Positions 1-11,600 of a DNA stretch of 64,000 bases are shown here, in pieces. The notes beneath the pieces are model-generated. The model ran no database searches and was not told where the DNA came from. It was given only the letters and a program-made list of their open reading frames with translations. Location: contig OZ038460.1 in NCBI GenBank assembly GCA_964036195.1, forward strand, positions 13,581,504 to 13,645,503, in the 5' to 3' direction. This DNA is from Sphaerolaimus hirsutus (Eukaryota > Nematoda > Chromadorea > Monhysterida > Sphaerolaimidae). The position numbers and the translations under genes were made by a program. Positions within the stretch are counted from its first letter, which is position 1. The number at the start of each line of letters is the position of its first letter.

Positions 1-504
1 ATGGATGCGGTTATTTGTTTAAATTAGTATTTTACTTCCTACTTCCCATATCCTCCACATTATACGTTCTGGTCAGTATCAACTAATCGAACACCGTGAT
101 ATAACGCCATATGAAGACTTTCGTTCCAAATGTGCACATATCCACATTTTTGATTTTTCAAAATCGCGTTTCTAAGTTTGGCAGTGGCCCGACAGCGCCA
201 TGTTTGGGCGACAATGCTTGCGAAAATTGTGATTTTTCTGAGAAACGGTACGACTGTATTACGGGAACAAAATGGACTATAACCCTAATTTTTTCCTAAA
301 ATGTGAAAACTATACGTGGAAGTCAAATCCACGCTTAACTCGATTTTTCTGGATTTGGCGCTTGTGCATTTTTGGAATGAAACTCTTCATATGCTGATCG
401 ACTGTATAAAAATGGCCTACATTTTCATCATGCCAGAATGATTAGATTTGAAATGCACATGCACCAACCACATGCACCATCATAACTGACAACTTTAAAT
501 GCAG
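1..504. other. Intron or 5' flank before the dystroglycan exons
   Basis: I see no exon here. The stretch ends in a plausible 3' splice site (AG at 503-504) directly before the first recognisable dystroglycan exon, so at least its 3' part is intron. Short open frames (for example 111-299) have no family resemblance. Confidence 0.5.
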
Positions 505-1481
505 ATCGGATCTAATGTGGAGTTTGGTGCTGCCGCTTCTGGTGATATTGATATTGGTGCTGGTAGCTCTGCTGGTCGCCTGCTGCCTCTACGCTAGGAA
601 CAGGAAGCACAGATTAGCAGTGAAAAAACACGCGGCCAACAACGAATATATGAGCAGAGGTAGTCGCTTTGTTTGCCTGCTTTATGTAAAAAAATATTGG
701 GTTCGTTCGACATCACAAAACTTTGGTAAACTTATAAATCAGCTTTGAACGCATTTGAGTTTACTGTAATGAGTTATTTTAGTCCGTGTCAACTGTAGTT
801 GACGAACACCTAATTCCGGTAAACTCTCATCTCAACTCTTTTCTAAGTTTAATATCGATAATCACAACTTTTTTCAAAATAAGGATACCTAAATATTTAT
901 GACCGTAACATACATACTTTGCGCCCGCAGGTCTGCCGGTGGTGTTCCCCGAGGAGTTGGATGCGGGCGACAAGGAGCCACTGAACGCGACCGCACCGGC
1001 GCTCATCGCAGAGGAAAGACCGCCGCTCAGCGTGCCGCTAACTGGTTCGTCGCAGTCGCTACCACAATGTATATTTACTTACTTACTCCGATTCCCCGTG
1101 GTTATGCCGCAGCAGGGTATTTAGAATGTCCGATGTTTTGAATCGGGCAGCCCGACCAATTGGGTCTGCGCAAAATTCCTTCTCGCCGGCCTGTAACTAT
1201 CCAATACCTAGCCATCGTGGTGATGCGTCGCAGACATGAGCGGCACGCAATCACTGCGCGGCAAGTCGCGCACGCCGGGTCTGGGCAGCGCGGCCGACAT
1301 GGGCGTGGGCTCGCCGCTGTTGTCGCACTCGACCACCGAGCACGAGAACCCTCTGTACAAGCCGCCGCCGCCGATCGACGCCGCCGCGCAGCTGGGCCAC
1401 AGCCCCACGCCCAGACGGGCCGGCCTGAACAGGCAGATCACGCCCGGCCACAGACCGCCGCCGCTGTACGTCCCACCGTGA
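505..1481 (+). CDS. DAG1: Dystroglycan, C-terminal part (membrane helix and cytoplasmic tail)
   Basis: Three exons: 505-659, 931-1068 and 1234-1481 (stop TGA 1479-1481), joined by GT-AG introns with matching phases (1, then 1). The first codes a hydrophobic helix (LVLPLLVILILVLVALLV) followed by basic residues (ARNRKHR). The second begins GLPVVFPEELD, which lines up with the juxtamembrane region of vertebrate beta-dystroglycan (GVPIIFADELD). The third holds a proline-rich tail with NPLYKPPPP and ends in PPPLYVPP, the PPxY ligand bound by the WW/EF/ZZ region of dystrophin and utrophin. Dystroglycan is the cell-surface laminin receptor that links matrix to the actin cytoskeleton. The large extracellular part must lie upstream of the window. 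Identification rests on the helix/tail/PPxY order and is strong; exon ends are read by eye. Confidence 0.92.
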
Positions 1482-3984
1482 GGGGTCCCGCAGTTGCGGG
1501 ACCAGCTTTTATTGTGCATTTTGTTGTAGCAGAGGCAAATTGTGCACCTTTGTGAAGTGACATGTAAAGTTGCAGACGGAAAGTTAATTGGCAAGAATGT
1601 TGTTGTCATTTATCCTCTTGTACTTGGCGAACCGCAAAGTATTCATGTGTCAAAAATTGCTTACGTCCTAGTCGACAACGTGCTTTCACAACTTTCACAA
1701 AAAGAAGAAAAATTAAAAAAGAAAAAGGCGGAGTCACCTACAAGCGACAACTGTTTTTCTTCTGAAAAGCTTTTTGGAACAATTATGATTTTTAATGATG
1801 ACGTCATGATGGAGTGTTTCCTTCAGAACCACCGGTCCGCTGCACTTGCAATTTAACCACTTGCAATTTTACTTGTCATTTGACTTGTGACGGGTCACGT
1901 GACAAGGTGCGGGATTGGCACCTCTTTCAAATATGTCGTCTTTTGTTCGATTTGGTAGAACTTCACCGTTTATAGTGAGCAGAAAATTTTCCGCTATTTG
2001 TTGCACTGGAATTGTTCGTTTGAAAAGCATACAGTCAGGAATGTTCAGTATAATGTTCTATTTGAACTCTATTCATTTCTTCCCCGCAATCGCTTTATTT
2101 CCTGCGGATTCTCAATGGATGTCGGTTACGTTTTGTGCCATTTGTGATCAGTATTCAAAAAGAAATCATCGCATTTTTCGCACCTTTTTGAACTAAAATG
2201 TGTCGGAACGATATCACGAGGTTACCGTATATTGTTGATTGACCCCGCTATAAGTTATGTGAGAAAAGTCTACCTGCTGTATGCATGAGCTCCTTAAATG
2301 ACTACTCTGTCAATCTAAGTGCGCCATGCGCCAAGCATACAGAGAAATCGCCACTACAATCGCAAAAAATACGAAAAGATGCTTTGTTTGAATAACAAAA
2401 ACGTAGATACAGCACATTTATCTCGTATACTCGGCAGACCGCAAAGTATGCGCCCAAAATTATTTATGTCTTGGTCGATAACGCGCGAGTTTGATACTTA
2501 TGTATGCACCTTCACAAAAAGAAAAATATTTTAAAAAAAGAAAAAGGCGTAGTAGCGTACAAACGAGGAATGTTTTTCCCCAAAATGTTTTTCTTCTTTT
2601 TTTGCTGAAATTATTGTTATTTTATTAATTATGACGTCATGATGGAGTGTTTCCTTCAGAAAAATGCATAGCAAGCGGTCTGCCGAGTATACCACAAATA
2701 TCCCCTGCATATTGCACATGTAAATATGTTTATCTAGTCATTCCTCAAATTCCCGAAAATCCTGTCAGAAAATTGTAAAAGTTCTGATGGAACCAGCCCC
2801 CCATGAATAATTCCCCGTTGATAGACTGTCAGAACAATAGCGGTAGACTTCTTCAAGGATATGCGGGAAATGCTCTTACCTGTGTTAGGTAAGGGTAGAG
2901 TAAACAACTTTCGTTAATTTGCTTATAAAAAAAACCTGTATTCACTTCAACGTTTTTATTGTATAATGCTACGAAATTTGTTATAAGAATGTCCCGTCGC
3001 GATGTATTTTCCATGTAAGATCCGATCCGTATTGTTCATTATTTATTTACAATATCATTCATGACGTCACTGCCAGATTGCCATTGAATGCCAGAAGTAT
3101 TTTGAAATGTAGAGTCTTCTGCACACGTCCTTATTTTCTGTACATACCTATTTACGTGCCGGCATCAAGTTTCTTCCTTTTACTAACATGCACTAATTTT
3201 GTCCTTCACATTCCCTTCTATTGTAAAATCCATTGTGTCCAGGGTCTTCAGCCAAATTTGACATTTTATGACTTTAATGGGCCTATTTCCAGCTGTAGAC
3301 AAACACAAATTACATGTCATAAACAAAATAAATATATCTAAAACAGAATTAGTATACGAATCTTTGTTACTGCCATTTGTTGAAATTTTTGTGTTTGTCG
3401 AATGCTTGAATTAGTCCCTAAGTATAAGAGCTATTTATTATGCAGCGACTCCAACAAAAAATGTTATTTACAAACAGCGGAGTGTATAATTACAAGAAAT
3501 TACGCTTAAACACCACGGGACACTTGGAAAATAAAAAAGAACAAATGCATAGCCTCTTCAAAGAAAATTTGGCTTTAGAAGCTGGACATCTTTGAAGTCT
3601 TTGTTGCATTGTATTCTGTAAACATTTATATCGCGTGAAATTAAGTAAAATAATGCACTTATTTGGCTCCTAGTCCTCAGTTATTCAATGATGATGATTC
3701 TATCAAACAAGTGCTTAACACCGTGTAATGTTTAATTTCTCCCGCATATTTACATATTCTTGGTGCTTCAGGTTCACGAAACCAGGATATTTTCGTTGAG
3801 GAAATGAATGAACAATCGCATCCGTAATAGATTGATTTATAAATACCAGGTGCCAATTCCGCAAGTGGAGAAGTATAAAACGATTTTAGAAGTTTTACTC
3901 AGCAGACCGTAAGGTATGTGCAGAATCCTACTATAATTAAATGAATAAAATCTTGTGATAAATTTAGTATACTCCGGTTTAGTG
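1482..3984. other. 3' flank of dystroglycan with degenerate foldback repeats
   Basis: No gene is seen. Two related repeats occur here: about 1610-1850 and about 2415-2700. They share the stretch around ACCGCAAAGTAT and the stretch GATGGAGTGTTTCC; the second is bounded by inverted TATACTCGGCAGACCGC / GCGGTCTGCCGAGTATA. A truncated relative lies at about 3895-3975. AATAAA motifs occur near 3327 and 3529, but nothing ties either to the dystroglycan transcript. Confidence 0.45.
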
Positions 3985-4186
3985 ATGTAAAAAGCGCCAG
4001 ACTTTTGGCGCCAAGCGCCAAAAGCGCCATGGCGCTTTCTAGATCTTAGCGCCAAGCGCCAATGGCGCCACAGCAAAATAGCGCCAAGCGCCAAAAGCGC
4101 CATGGCGCTTTTCTAGACCGCGGCGCCAAGCGCCAATGGCGCCAGAGGATGTTGGCGCCAAGCGCCAATAGCGCCAGCGCCAAAAA
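3985..4186 (+). repeat. GCGCC-type dispersed element, copy 1
   Basis: Begins with TAGTGATGTAAAAAGCGCC and consists of nested GGCGCCAAGCGCC and AGCGCCATGGCGCT palindromes, ending in GCGCCAAAAAATTTTT. The same two ends recur in three other copies (4960-5157, 35168-35378, 37204-37409), so this is a defined dispersed element and not a simple microsatellite. The two ends are not inverted repeats of each other. Confidence 0.7.
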
Positions 4187-4499
4187 ATTTTTGTTTCCCA
4201 TAAAGCGCAGCCATGCTAATGCAGGGTTGTTTTTGTCATTTAAGACGCAGGATATAAGTCGTTTTTTTTCTTTATAGTGTCAGGATTGTTATATAGTTAG
4301 GACTTGGGAGTTTGGGTCTATGATGGCAAACCATCTAAAAAAAGTGTTCATATTTTTGGATATTGTGTGTCTGAGTTGAACGTGTCTATGTCCAGCATTT
4401 TTGTGTGCCTGACCTCCATTGGCTGGTGCTGACGCTCCCCTCCGATTTGGTGGGATACATTCATCTTCTGTGCGTACTATACAGGTCTATAGTCGGATT

Positions 4500-4798
4500 G
4501 GCTCTACACACACCAGGTGATAATGACACTCAATGTAAACCAATAGTTCTTATCTCAATTCAAAGCTTGCTCATGAGTAACACTAACCATTGTTGTAAAC
4601 ATCCTTGATACCAGCCGTGCATTGCACATATAATACAACTAGGTACATTATTTTTTTCCACACTTCAACTTCAATTGCAACATAATGTAACACTTTGCAT
4701 TTGAACGTTGTTCGTCGGCTCGTCAGCAAGCTAAGCTTTGAAGTAGGTTGGGAACTATTTGCCATTGGGTGTCATTGAAAACTAGTGTGTGAAGGGCC
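4500..4798. repeat. Foldback element of the GGGCC-ACACAC family, degenerate
   Basis: Left end GGCTCTACACACACC and right end GTGTGTGAAGGGCC are inverted. The family is better preserved at 33930, 47495 and 51642. It sits between two inverted GCGCC-type elements. Confidence 0.45.
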
Positions 4799-4959
4799 AT
4801 TATATGGGGCAAATGTTGAAAATGCCATTGACATGTTTGACAAAATAAGCAAGAAGAGGGATTTTTTTCCCTGGAATACACTCACAGTAGCACGTTTACT
4901 TATTTAAATTTTACACACAAGCTCTTTTTGTAGAAAATAATGAAATATTTGTTGAACTG

Positions 4960-5157
4960 CTTGGCGCTTTTTAAAACGCTAGCGCCAAGCGCCAATGGGG
5001 CCACGGCATCATAGCGCCAAGCGCCAAAAGCGCCATGGCGCTTTTCCGTAGCACAGCGCCAAGCGCCAATGGCGCCACAGGAAAAAGGCGCCAAAAGCGC
5101 CATGGCGCTTTTTGCTCTGGCGCTAGCGCCAGGCGCCAGCGCCATGGCGCTTTTATA
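4960..5157 (-). repeat. GCGCC-type dispersed element, copy 2 (inverted to copy 1)
   Basis: Reads on the minus strand: its TAGTGATATAAAAGCGCC end is at the right (about 5157) and its GGCGCTTTTTAAAACGC end at the left. Together with copy 1 it forms an inverted pair about 0.8 kb apart. Confidence 0.65.
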
Positions 5158-5412
5158 TCACTACTCCGGTTACTTTACACCTTGCACGCGTGGTTCCCGC
5201 TGGAAGTGCGCCAATGATGGTTAACGCGTGCGAGTTTCATAAAAAGATGACAAAAATGTTGTCGTTATAATGTTATTCATTAATATAATCACATCGATGA
5301 TTTTTTTTCATCTTTTTACGGAAATCGCATGATTTGATAATCATTGGCACGCTTCCAACACGAGACATAAATCAGTGCGAGGGCAGAGTATCATGTACGC
5401 CGGCTATAATGA
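5158..5412 (+). repeat. Dispersed repeat, inverted copy at 11962-12212
   Basis: The sequence from ACTCCGGTTACTTTACACC to CAGAGTATCATGTACGCCG recurs as its reverse complement at 11962-12212 with few changes, including the AT-rich centre. No coding capacity is seen, so it is probably a non-autonomous element. Confidence 0.6.
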
Positions 5413-5499
5413 AATATTCCAAAGTAAAAAGACTCATTATGATGAAAAACTGTTAAATAATGGTTCATTATTCAGATGGATTATGGTATGTTTTCATAC

Positions 5500-5667
5500 T
5501 AAGTGTGATGTCCGCCGGGTATAAAAGTAAAATTAGAACTGAGAAGTGAAATGATGAGTAAAGTGTCAAAAGCGAAGTAAAATGTTTACTTCTCATTTCA
5601 CTACTGATTTTACTTCTCACTAAAATGTTTTTTATTTACTTCTCCACTTGCGCAATTGACCCCAGAG
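5500..5667. repeat. Palindromic AGAAGTAAAA-type foldback (K family)
   Basis: Arms rich in GAGAAGTGAAATG / CATTTCACTTCTC around 5540-5625, ending in CCACTTGCGCAATTGACCCCAG next to the stop codon of gene X. The same ends (TTCCGCAAGTGG) occur at 11503, 25770, 29943, 42950, 43510, 49789, 56330 and 58251. Confidence 0.5.
5631..5636 (-). terminator. Poly(A) signal of gene X
   Basis: AATAAA on the minus strand, 32 bases past the stop codon of gene X (5670-5668). It lies inside the neighbouring foldback repeat, so the repeat may supply the 3' end signal. Confidence 0.5.
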
Positions 5668-8600
5668 CTACACTGCGTGCACAGCCTCGCCGCTGCTGTA
5701 CTGATAGGGTAGCACGTCGCCAGTCTCTTGCATGTCCTGCACCAGCGTGCCGTCCTGGTGCCACTCACACACCCTGGAAAATGTCAAGTGTCATGCAAAG
5801 TGTTAAGCGTCATATAAAATGCCCTGCAAAATGGCAAACAGTTTACCATTTCACGGGGCATTTTACATAACTTTTGACACCGCATGACATTTTACATAGT
5901 CCAGGGCATTCAACGTGGTGCTGGACTGGCACCTGGTCGACGTCACCGTCGGCGCCATCGACCACCGGTGCAGTCTTAGGTTGCCTACCACCGCCAGAGC
6001 CTTTTGACCGGTCGCAGAAGCTCGCCACGCAGCCGGCAGCCAGACAGCACGTCAACAGGAAGCCAGGGCCGACCAAAAGCAGCCCCCACTTTTGGTTATC
6101 GCTCCAGAACATGTCCAGCCAACCCCCTGAGTCACTGTCGCTGGGATTCTTGGTGGACGCCTGGTTTGGGGTTGCATGGCGTGGTGTGAGTCTTGTAGGT
6201 TGTATTCACTTGAAAGGTCAATTTTCTTGAGTAATTCCTACCCTCGAATTATTCCCCATCTTGAATATCTCTTACAATCTAATACCCCCCCCCCCCCGTG
6301 AGATGAGTTAGGAATCCTCTTGAATAAATCTCCCTTTCGGCATGTGATACATTTCAATTCGAACAAAACTGACATGTAATTTTGTTAATAGATAATATTT
6401 TGTGAAATGAGCTGATGAAACATTGAAACTTTTATGATCATTGACCTATCCAGGGGGCGTGGGCTGCAGTCCCCCCTTCCCTGGGTGAGACCTGAAACCC
6501 CCCTGGAAATGCAGCAATTGCAATGAGTTTGTTAGGGTTGTGTGAAATTTTGCGCGCGAATGCGCATGCTTTCCCTCGCACACGGAATTGTCAGCGGATT
6601 GGCCTTCGTAGACACTAAATTACAAAAAAGACACTCGAATCGAGTGCCTGTCGCTGTATATATTGCTGTATACGTGCTGTATTTAGGTATTTACATACCT
6701 ACCGTATTTACTCGAATAATTCCCCCGGGGAATTATTTTTTCGTCAGACATTTTGAGGGGGGATTATTCAAGTGGGGTAATAATTTTTTCCTTAAAATTT
6801 TCAAGCATGTATCTTTCGCACTATGTAGACATTTTGTCCTTGTCTTCGTTGCTAGTGCACATTCCATTGCACGGATGTGCTGTATTTATTTGCACTCGAT
6901 GAATCAAACCAGACAGCTATTTTGCTTGGTCTGACTTCATCGCTTATTCTTTTAAGATATTTATGTGCATAACCTTAATCCCATCATTTGGGGGGATTAT
7001 TCAAGTGGGGGCATTATTTTTCTTCACTCGTCCAACAGGGGGGGGGACTTTTCGTGCGGGGAAATTATTCAACTGGGGGAATTATTCGACTAAATACGGT
7101 AAATACATATACAACGGTTTCTGGCGCTAATGCAAACGCCAATGGCGCGATATGGTGGCGCCAACACCAAAAATTTTAGGGAGGCTTACCCCCACGTTCG
7201 CCGGGCGCTGTAAAAAAACAGCCCCCGTTCAAAAATCCTGGATACTTCCCTGCCCCTTGATTAAATCTCCTTGAATAAATCCCCCTTGAATAAACCCCCC
7301 TTGAATAAATCCAGCTGAATAGTCCCCCTTCAAAATAGTCTCATGAAAACATAATTTCCCAGGGGAATTATTCAATTAGATACGGTAATAACTTAGAGGG
7401 TAAGGATCGTCAGATTTTCTTACTTGGTCATTTCCTGTTTTGAACGTAACGTCGCTCGATGGGTTGGCTGCATCGTTAACATTCTTCTTCGTGATAGTGT
7501 CTGCTTCTTCATTATCGTTCGTGCCATCTTTATCCGGTTTTCCGCCATCTTCACTGCTGGGACCTGGTTTTCCGCCATCTTCACTGCTGGGACCTGGTTT
7601 TCCGCCATCTGCACTGCTGGGACCTGGTTTTCCGCCATCTTCACTGCTGGGACCTGGTTTTGCGCCATCTTCACTGCTGGGACCTGGTTTTCCGCCATCT
7701 GCACTGCTGGGACCTGGTTTTCCGCCATCTTCACTGCTGGGACCTGTTTCTCCGCCATCTTCACTGCTGGGACCTGGTTTTCCGCCATCTGCACTGCTGG
7801 GTAGGGTTGGGAATTTCAAAATTTTCGGTTCCGGTTCTTGGTTCTTGGTTCCAAAAGATTTCGGTTCGGGTATCGGTTCGGTTCTTAAACTCGGTTCCGG
7901 TTCGGTTCTTTCGGTTCTCAAATGATCAAAATTTCGGTTCCGGGTAATAAAATAACCGGGTATCGGGTAATAATCGGCTGAACAACAGAAAAACAATATA
8001 CCCAAGTTTACATGTGTAAGTACATTGGTTGGATATTTCATACTACAGGAGCATATCACAGCTTATTATTTCATAGTAGAATGCAGAAATCAGAGTTTTT
8101 ATAATAATACTGGTATTTTAAAAAGTGTAAAAGCAAACATATATGTTTTCTGTACTCGCGTACTTTCAAAAAGTACACGAGTAAATGAGTACTGGTATTT
8201 TTTTCTGGAAGAAACGTAAATGTATTTATGTAGTACGCTAGTGAGTACGCGTATTATTTTGAGTACAAACATAAATAACTTTTGCCAACTACGGTTAAAA
8301 CTGCCACAAAACCAAAGAAAACTACTACCAGTGATAATGTGTATACTGCAGCGACATTACACCTTACAATGAAATCTACCATATCCTATCTGAATAAACA
8401 AACATAAACACCTTCCCGGTCACGTCCGGCAGCCTATTTTTGATGACACTTGTGACATCCTATCTCCAGTTCTATGGTGTGCCAGAAGCTGAAACTTGGG
8501 GGAAATATTGACGGAACCCCCCTCTACTTCGCATAAATTTGGGGGGTCGCGGTGACCCCTTTAGAGGGTGGGTCGCCATAAGTACGAAAATTTTATTGGC

Positions 8601-11600
8601 TTTTCTGGTGTCCCTCACAGGTCCGGCACCCACTGATTTTTTAGCTGTGGGAGGGCTATAAATCTAAAATTTTGGGGATGTGTTACCAACACCCCTCCCC
8701 TACTATACACTATTCAAAAATGTGAGATTAATGTGAAAAATCTCTAAAATATTCTTTTATTTGCTAAAAAACATGACCACCCAATAGATGGATGACAAAT
8801 AATTCACTTTTTGGAACTTTTTTATTAGACACTTGAAAAGCTGGTTTACGATACTTTAAAGTGAAGGGGTTGATGATTAAAGTTATGTAAAGAACCACAC
8901 CTCTAAAACGCCTGCATTGCAAAATTTACTTGGGGGGAATTTCAAAGTGTAAATTTTGTAAATTTTTGTTCCTGAAATGATGTCATTATGGTGTCATAAA
9001 ATTCCCCCCAAGTAAATTTTGCAATGCAGGCATTTTAGAGGTATGGTTCTTTACATAACTTTAATCATCAAACCCTTACCTTTAAAGTATCGTAAACCAG
9101 CTCTTCAAGTGTCTAATAAAAAAGTTCCAAAAAGTGAATTATTTGTCATCCATCTATTGGGTGGTCATGTTTTTTTAATGTCATGTCAATGGGACAGTCG
9201 ATTTTTTCGATGAAACGAAATCGCTCGAAAAGAGACCCTGCGATGCGAGCGATTTTTCAACTTTTAAAATAAAATTAGTTTTGGTATGCATGGTACATTT
9301 TGCAATTTGGATACGTGTATCAAATTGCATCTTTAATCGCTTTATTTCACAATAATCGCGCATTTTCTTCACTACTGTGTTCATTTTTGAACCAGAAACC
9401 AGTGAAGGACCCAATGGGACAGTTTATTTTTTCAATGAAATGAAATTGAACCATGGCAACGGGGAATTTAGTGAGTCGCCGGAGGCTGCCCTGAGGGGGT
9501 ATAGTAGGGGAGGGTGTTGTCTATACTCCCCCCAAATTGCAGCTCTTTATCACCCCCACACCTGGAGGTACAGCATCCGAAGTGTCGCAAAATAAAGTGG
9601 GTGCCGGACCTGTGCGGGACACTCAAAAAGCCAAAAAAAACTTTGCGTATATGGCGACCCACCCTGTAGCGGGTTGCCGTGGCCTCCCCCATTGATGCAG
9701 CGTAGAGTGGGGTTGCAAGTATATATCCCCCCCCCATTTTCAGCTTTATACTCTGCCCGCAGCGGGAGTTAGGGCACCCCGAGTGAAATCAAAAATAGGG
9801 TGCCAGACCTGACCGGGAAGGTGTTTACATAAAAAAATTTCATCATATTTATCAAAGCAATTTGATAAATATTATGAAATTTTTGTATGTTTGTTCTTTT
9901 ATTCAGGTGGGATATGGTAGATTTCATTGTAAGGTGTAATGTCGCTGGAGTATATGTGAAATTACACGCTCCCGCGCAATCATTTTGCAAACAGATGAAT
10001 TTTGCAATTCTGAACACGCACCAAGATGTTCAGCTGCTGTTTAAAGGCTTTGATGTAGGTGTTGAAAAAACGCTGTTTAAAAACTTTAAGATTCCTAGAA
10101 AGTTTCGGTTCTTTCGGGTATTTACTTCGGTTCCGGGTATAAGTGCCGGTTCTCGGTTCCGGTTCGGTTCTCAAGCTCGGTTCCGGTTCTCGGTTCCAAA
10201 ATAGTGCTCGGTTCTCGGTTCGGTTCGGTTCGGGTCGGTTCGGTTCCCCAACCCTACTGCTGGGACCTGGTTTTCCGCCTTCTTCACTGCTGGGACCTGG
10301 TTTTCCGCCATCTTCACTGCTGGGACCTGGTTTTCCGCCATCTTCACTGCTGGGACCTGGTTTTCCGCCATCTTCACTGCTGGGACCTGGTTTTCCGCCA
10401 TCTTCACTGCTGGGACCTGGTTTCATGGGTCTCCAATGGTGGGGGTTTGTGGGGAGTAACACTTCCCAAACCGCCCATATATTGTCTATCCCGGAAGCCG
10501 CTACCTATTTATCAATCTATCCGGGAGACAAAATTTTTTGGCTATAATCCCCTAACCCCCCACTCCAAATCGGCTAGCTACGTACGTTTTATCGCAATTT
10601 ATGCAATGTTATCGGGCATTTTACATGACTTTTGACACTTTGCATGACATTTGACATTTTACAGGGTATTTCACAGGGCCTGGGACTGTCCCCTGGACGA
10701 TTTCTGAGCAATTATAACCCAATTTTCGCTCAAAATCTCCAAATTTTCATACCTTTTTATACATTTCAACGACCAAAATCATTATTTTATGTTCCTTACT
10801 GCTTATTTGCAGTTATTGTTAGTGATGTATGTTCTTGTATAACAATTTGAACTATTTTACACCTAGGTATTTTCGCGATTTGACTCCATTTTATTCCTTC
10901 TACGCCTTGAAAACCTATATATCGTACCCCGCGCATCCTCCCCCCCCCCCCACCACCACCCAAACGTTTTTCAGCTTTCTATACCTACGGAGGGTCGATT
11001 AATTTGCGATCTATCCAACCCCCCGGAAGGTCAAAATCTAGGAGACCCCCGCCTGGTTCGCTGCCAACAGTAGTGATGGTGTCTGTGTGATGTCGTCGAT
11101 CATTGCGCACACAATTTGAATTTTGGTGTAATTTTTGCATGCAACTTACAAGCTCCCCTCATTGGTATTTACCTTGTTTCATGTAAAGCTGATTTGAGAG
11201 AAAAAAATGTATCACGGAAATTACGACGCTACACTGATCCAGAGTTGGGTATTTACGTATTGGGTATTTACGTTTACTCTGAAATACTAGTAAAACTGCA
11301 TACAGTGTAAATACCGATGAGTATAATACTTTGATCGTACCAGTACCCATCTGTAAGCGTAGTTACCAGCAATTACCAGGAATTTCAGCTGGTTCAGAAG
11401 GGCGCCGTGTTGTGTTTGGTTTCCAGTCGGTTGTTTCAGCTGGTTGTTTATTCGGTTCCTGAGGCTCTGCTGGTCGAGTTGTGCCTGAAAATTGTTCCCA
11501 GGCGCCAATTCCGCAATCCGCAAAAGAGGAAGTGAAAACGAGGAGTGAAAAGTTAATTGAAAAGTTAAGTGAAATGGGAAGTGAAATGAGACGTGAAAGT

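Noticed and set aside
3985..4186. CRISPR-like or simple satellite reading of the GCGCC repeats
   Set aside because: Units are irregular and palindromic, spacers are absent, the genome is animal, and the fixed outer ends point to a dispersed element.
5905..6000. Plus-strand frame NVVLDWHLVDVTVGAIDH
   Set aside because: The opposite strand gives a membrane segment, compatible splice phases and a poly(A) signal; this frame is its shadow.
7440..7947. Long plus-strand open frames over the minisatellite (repeats of PSSLLGPGF and RHLHCWDLVF)
   Set aside because: A 30-bp repeat without stops is open in several frames. Only the minus-strand frame continues into a strong donor and the next exon in phase.
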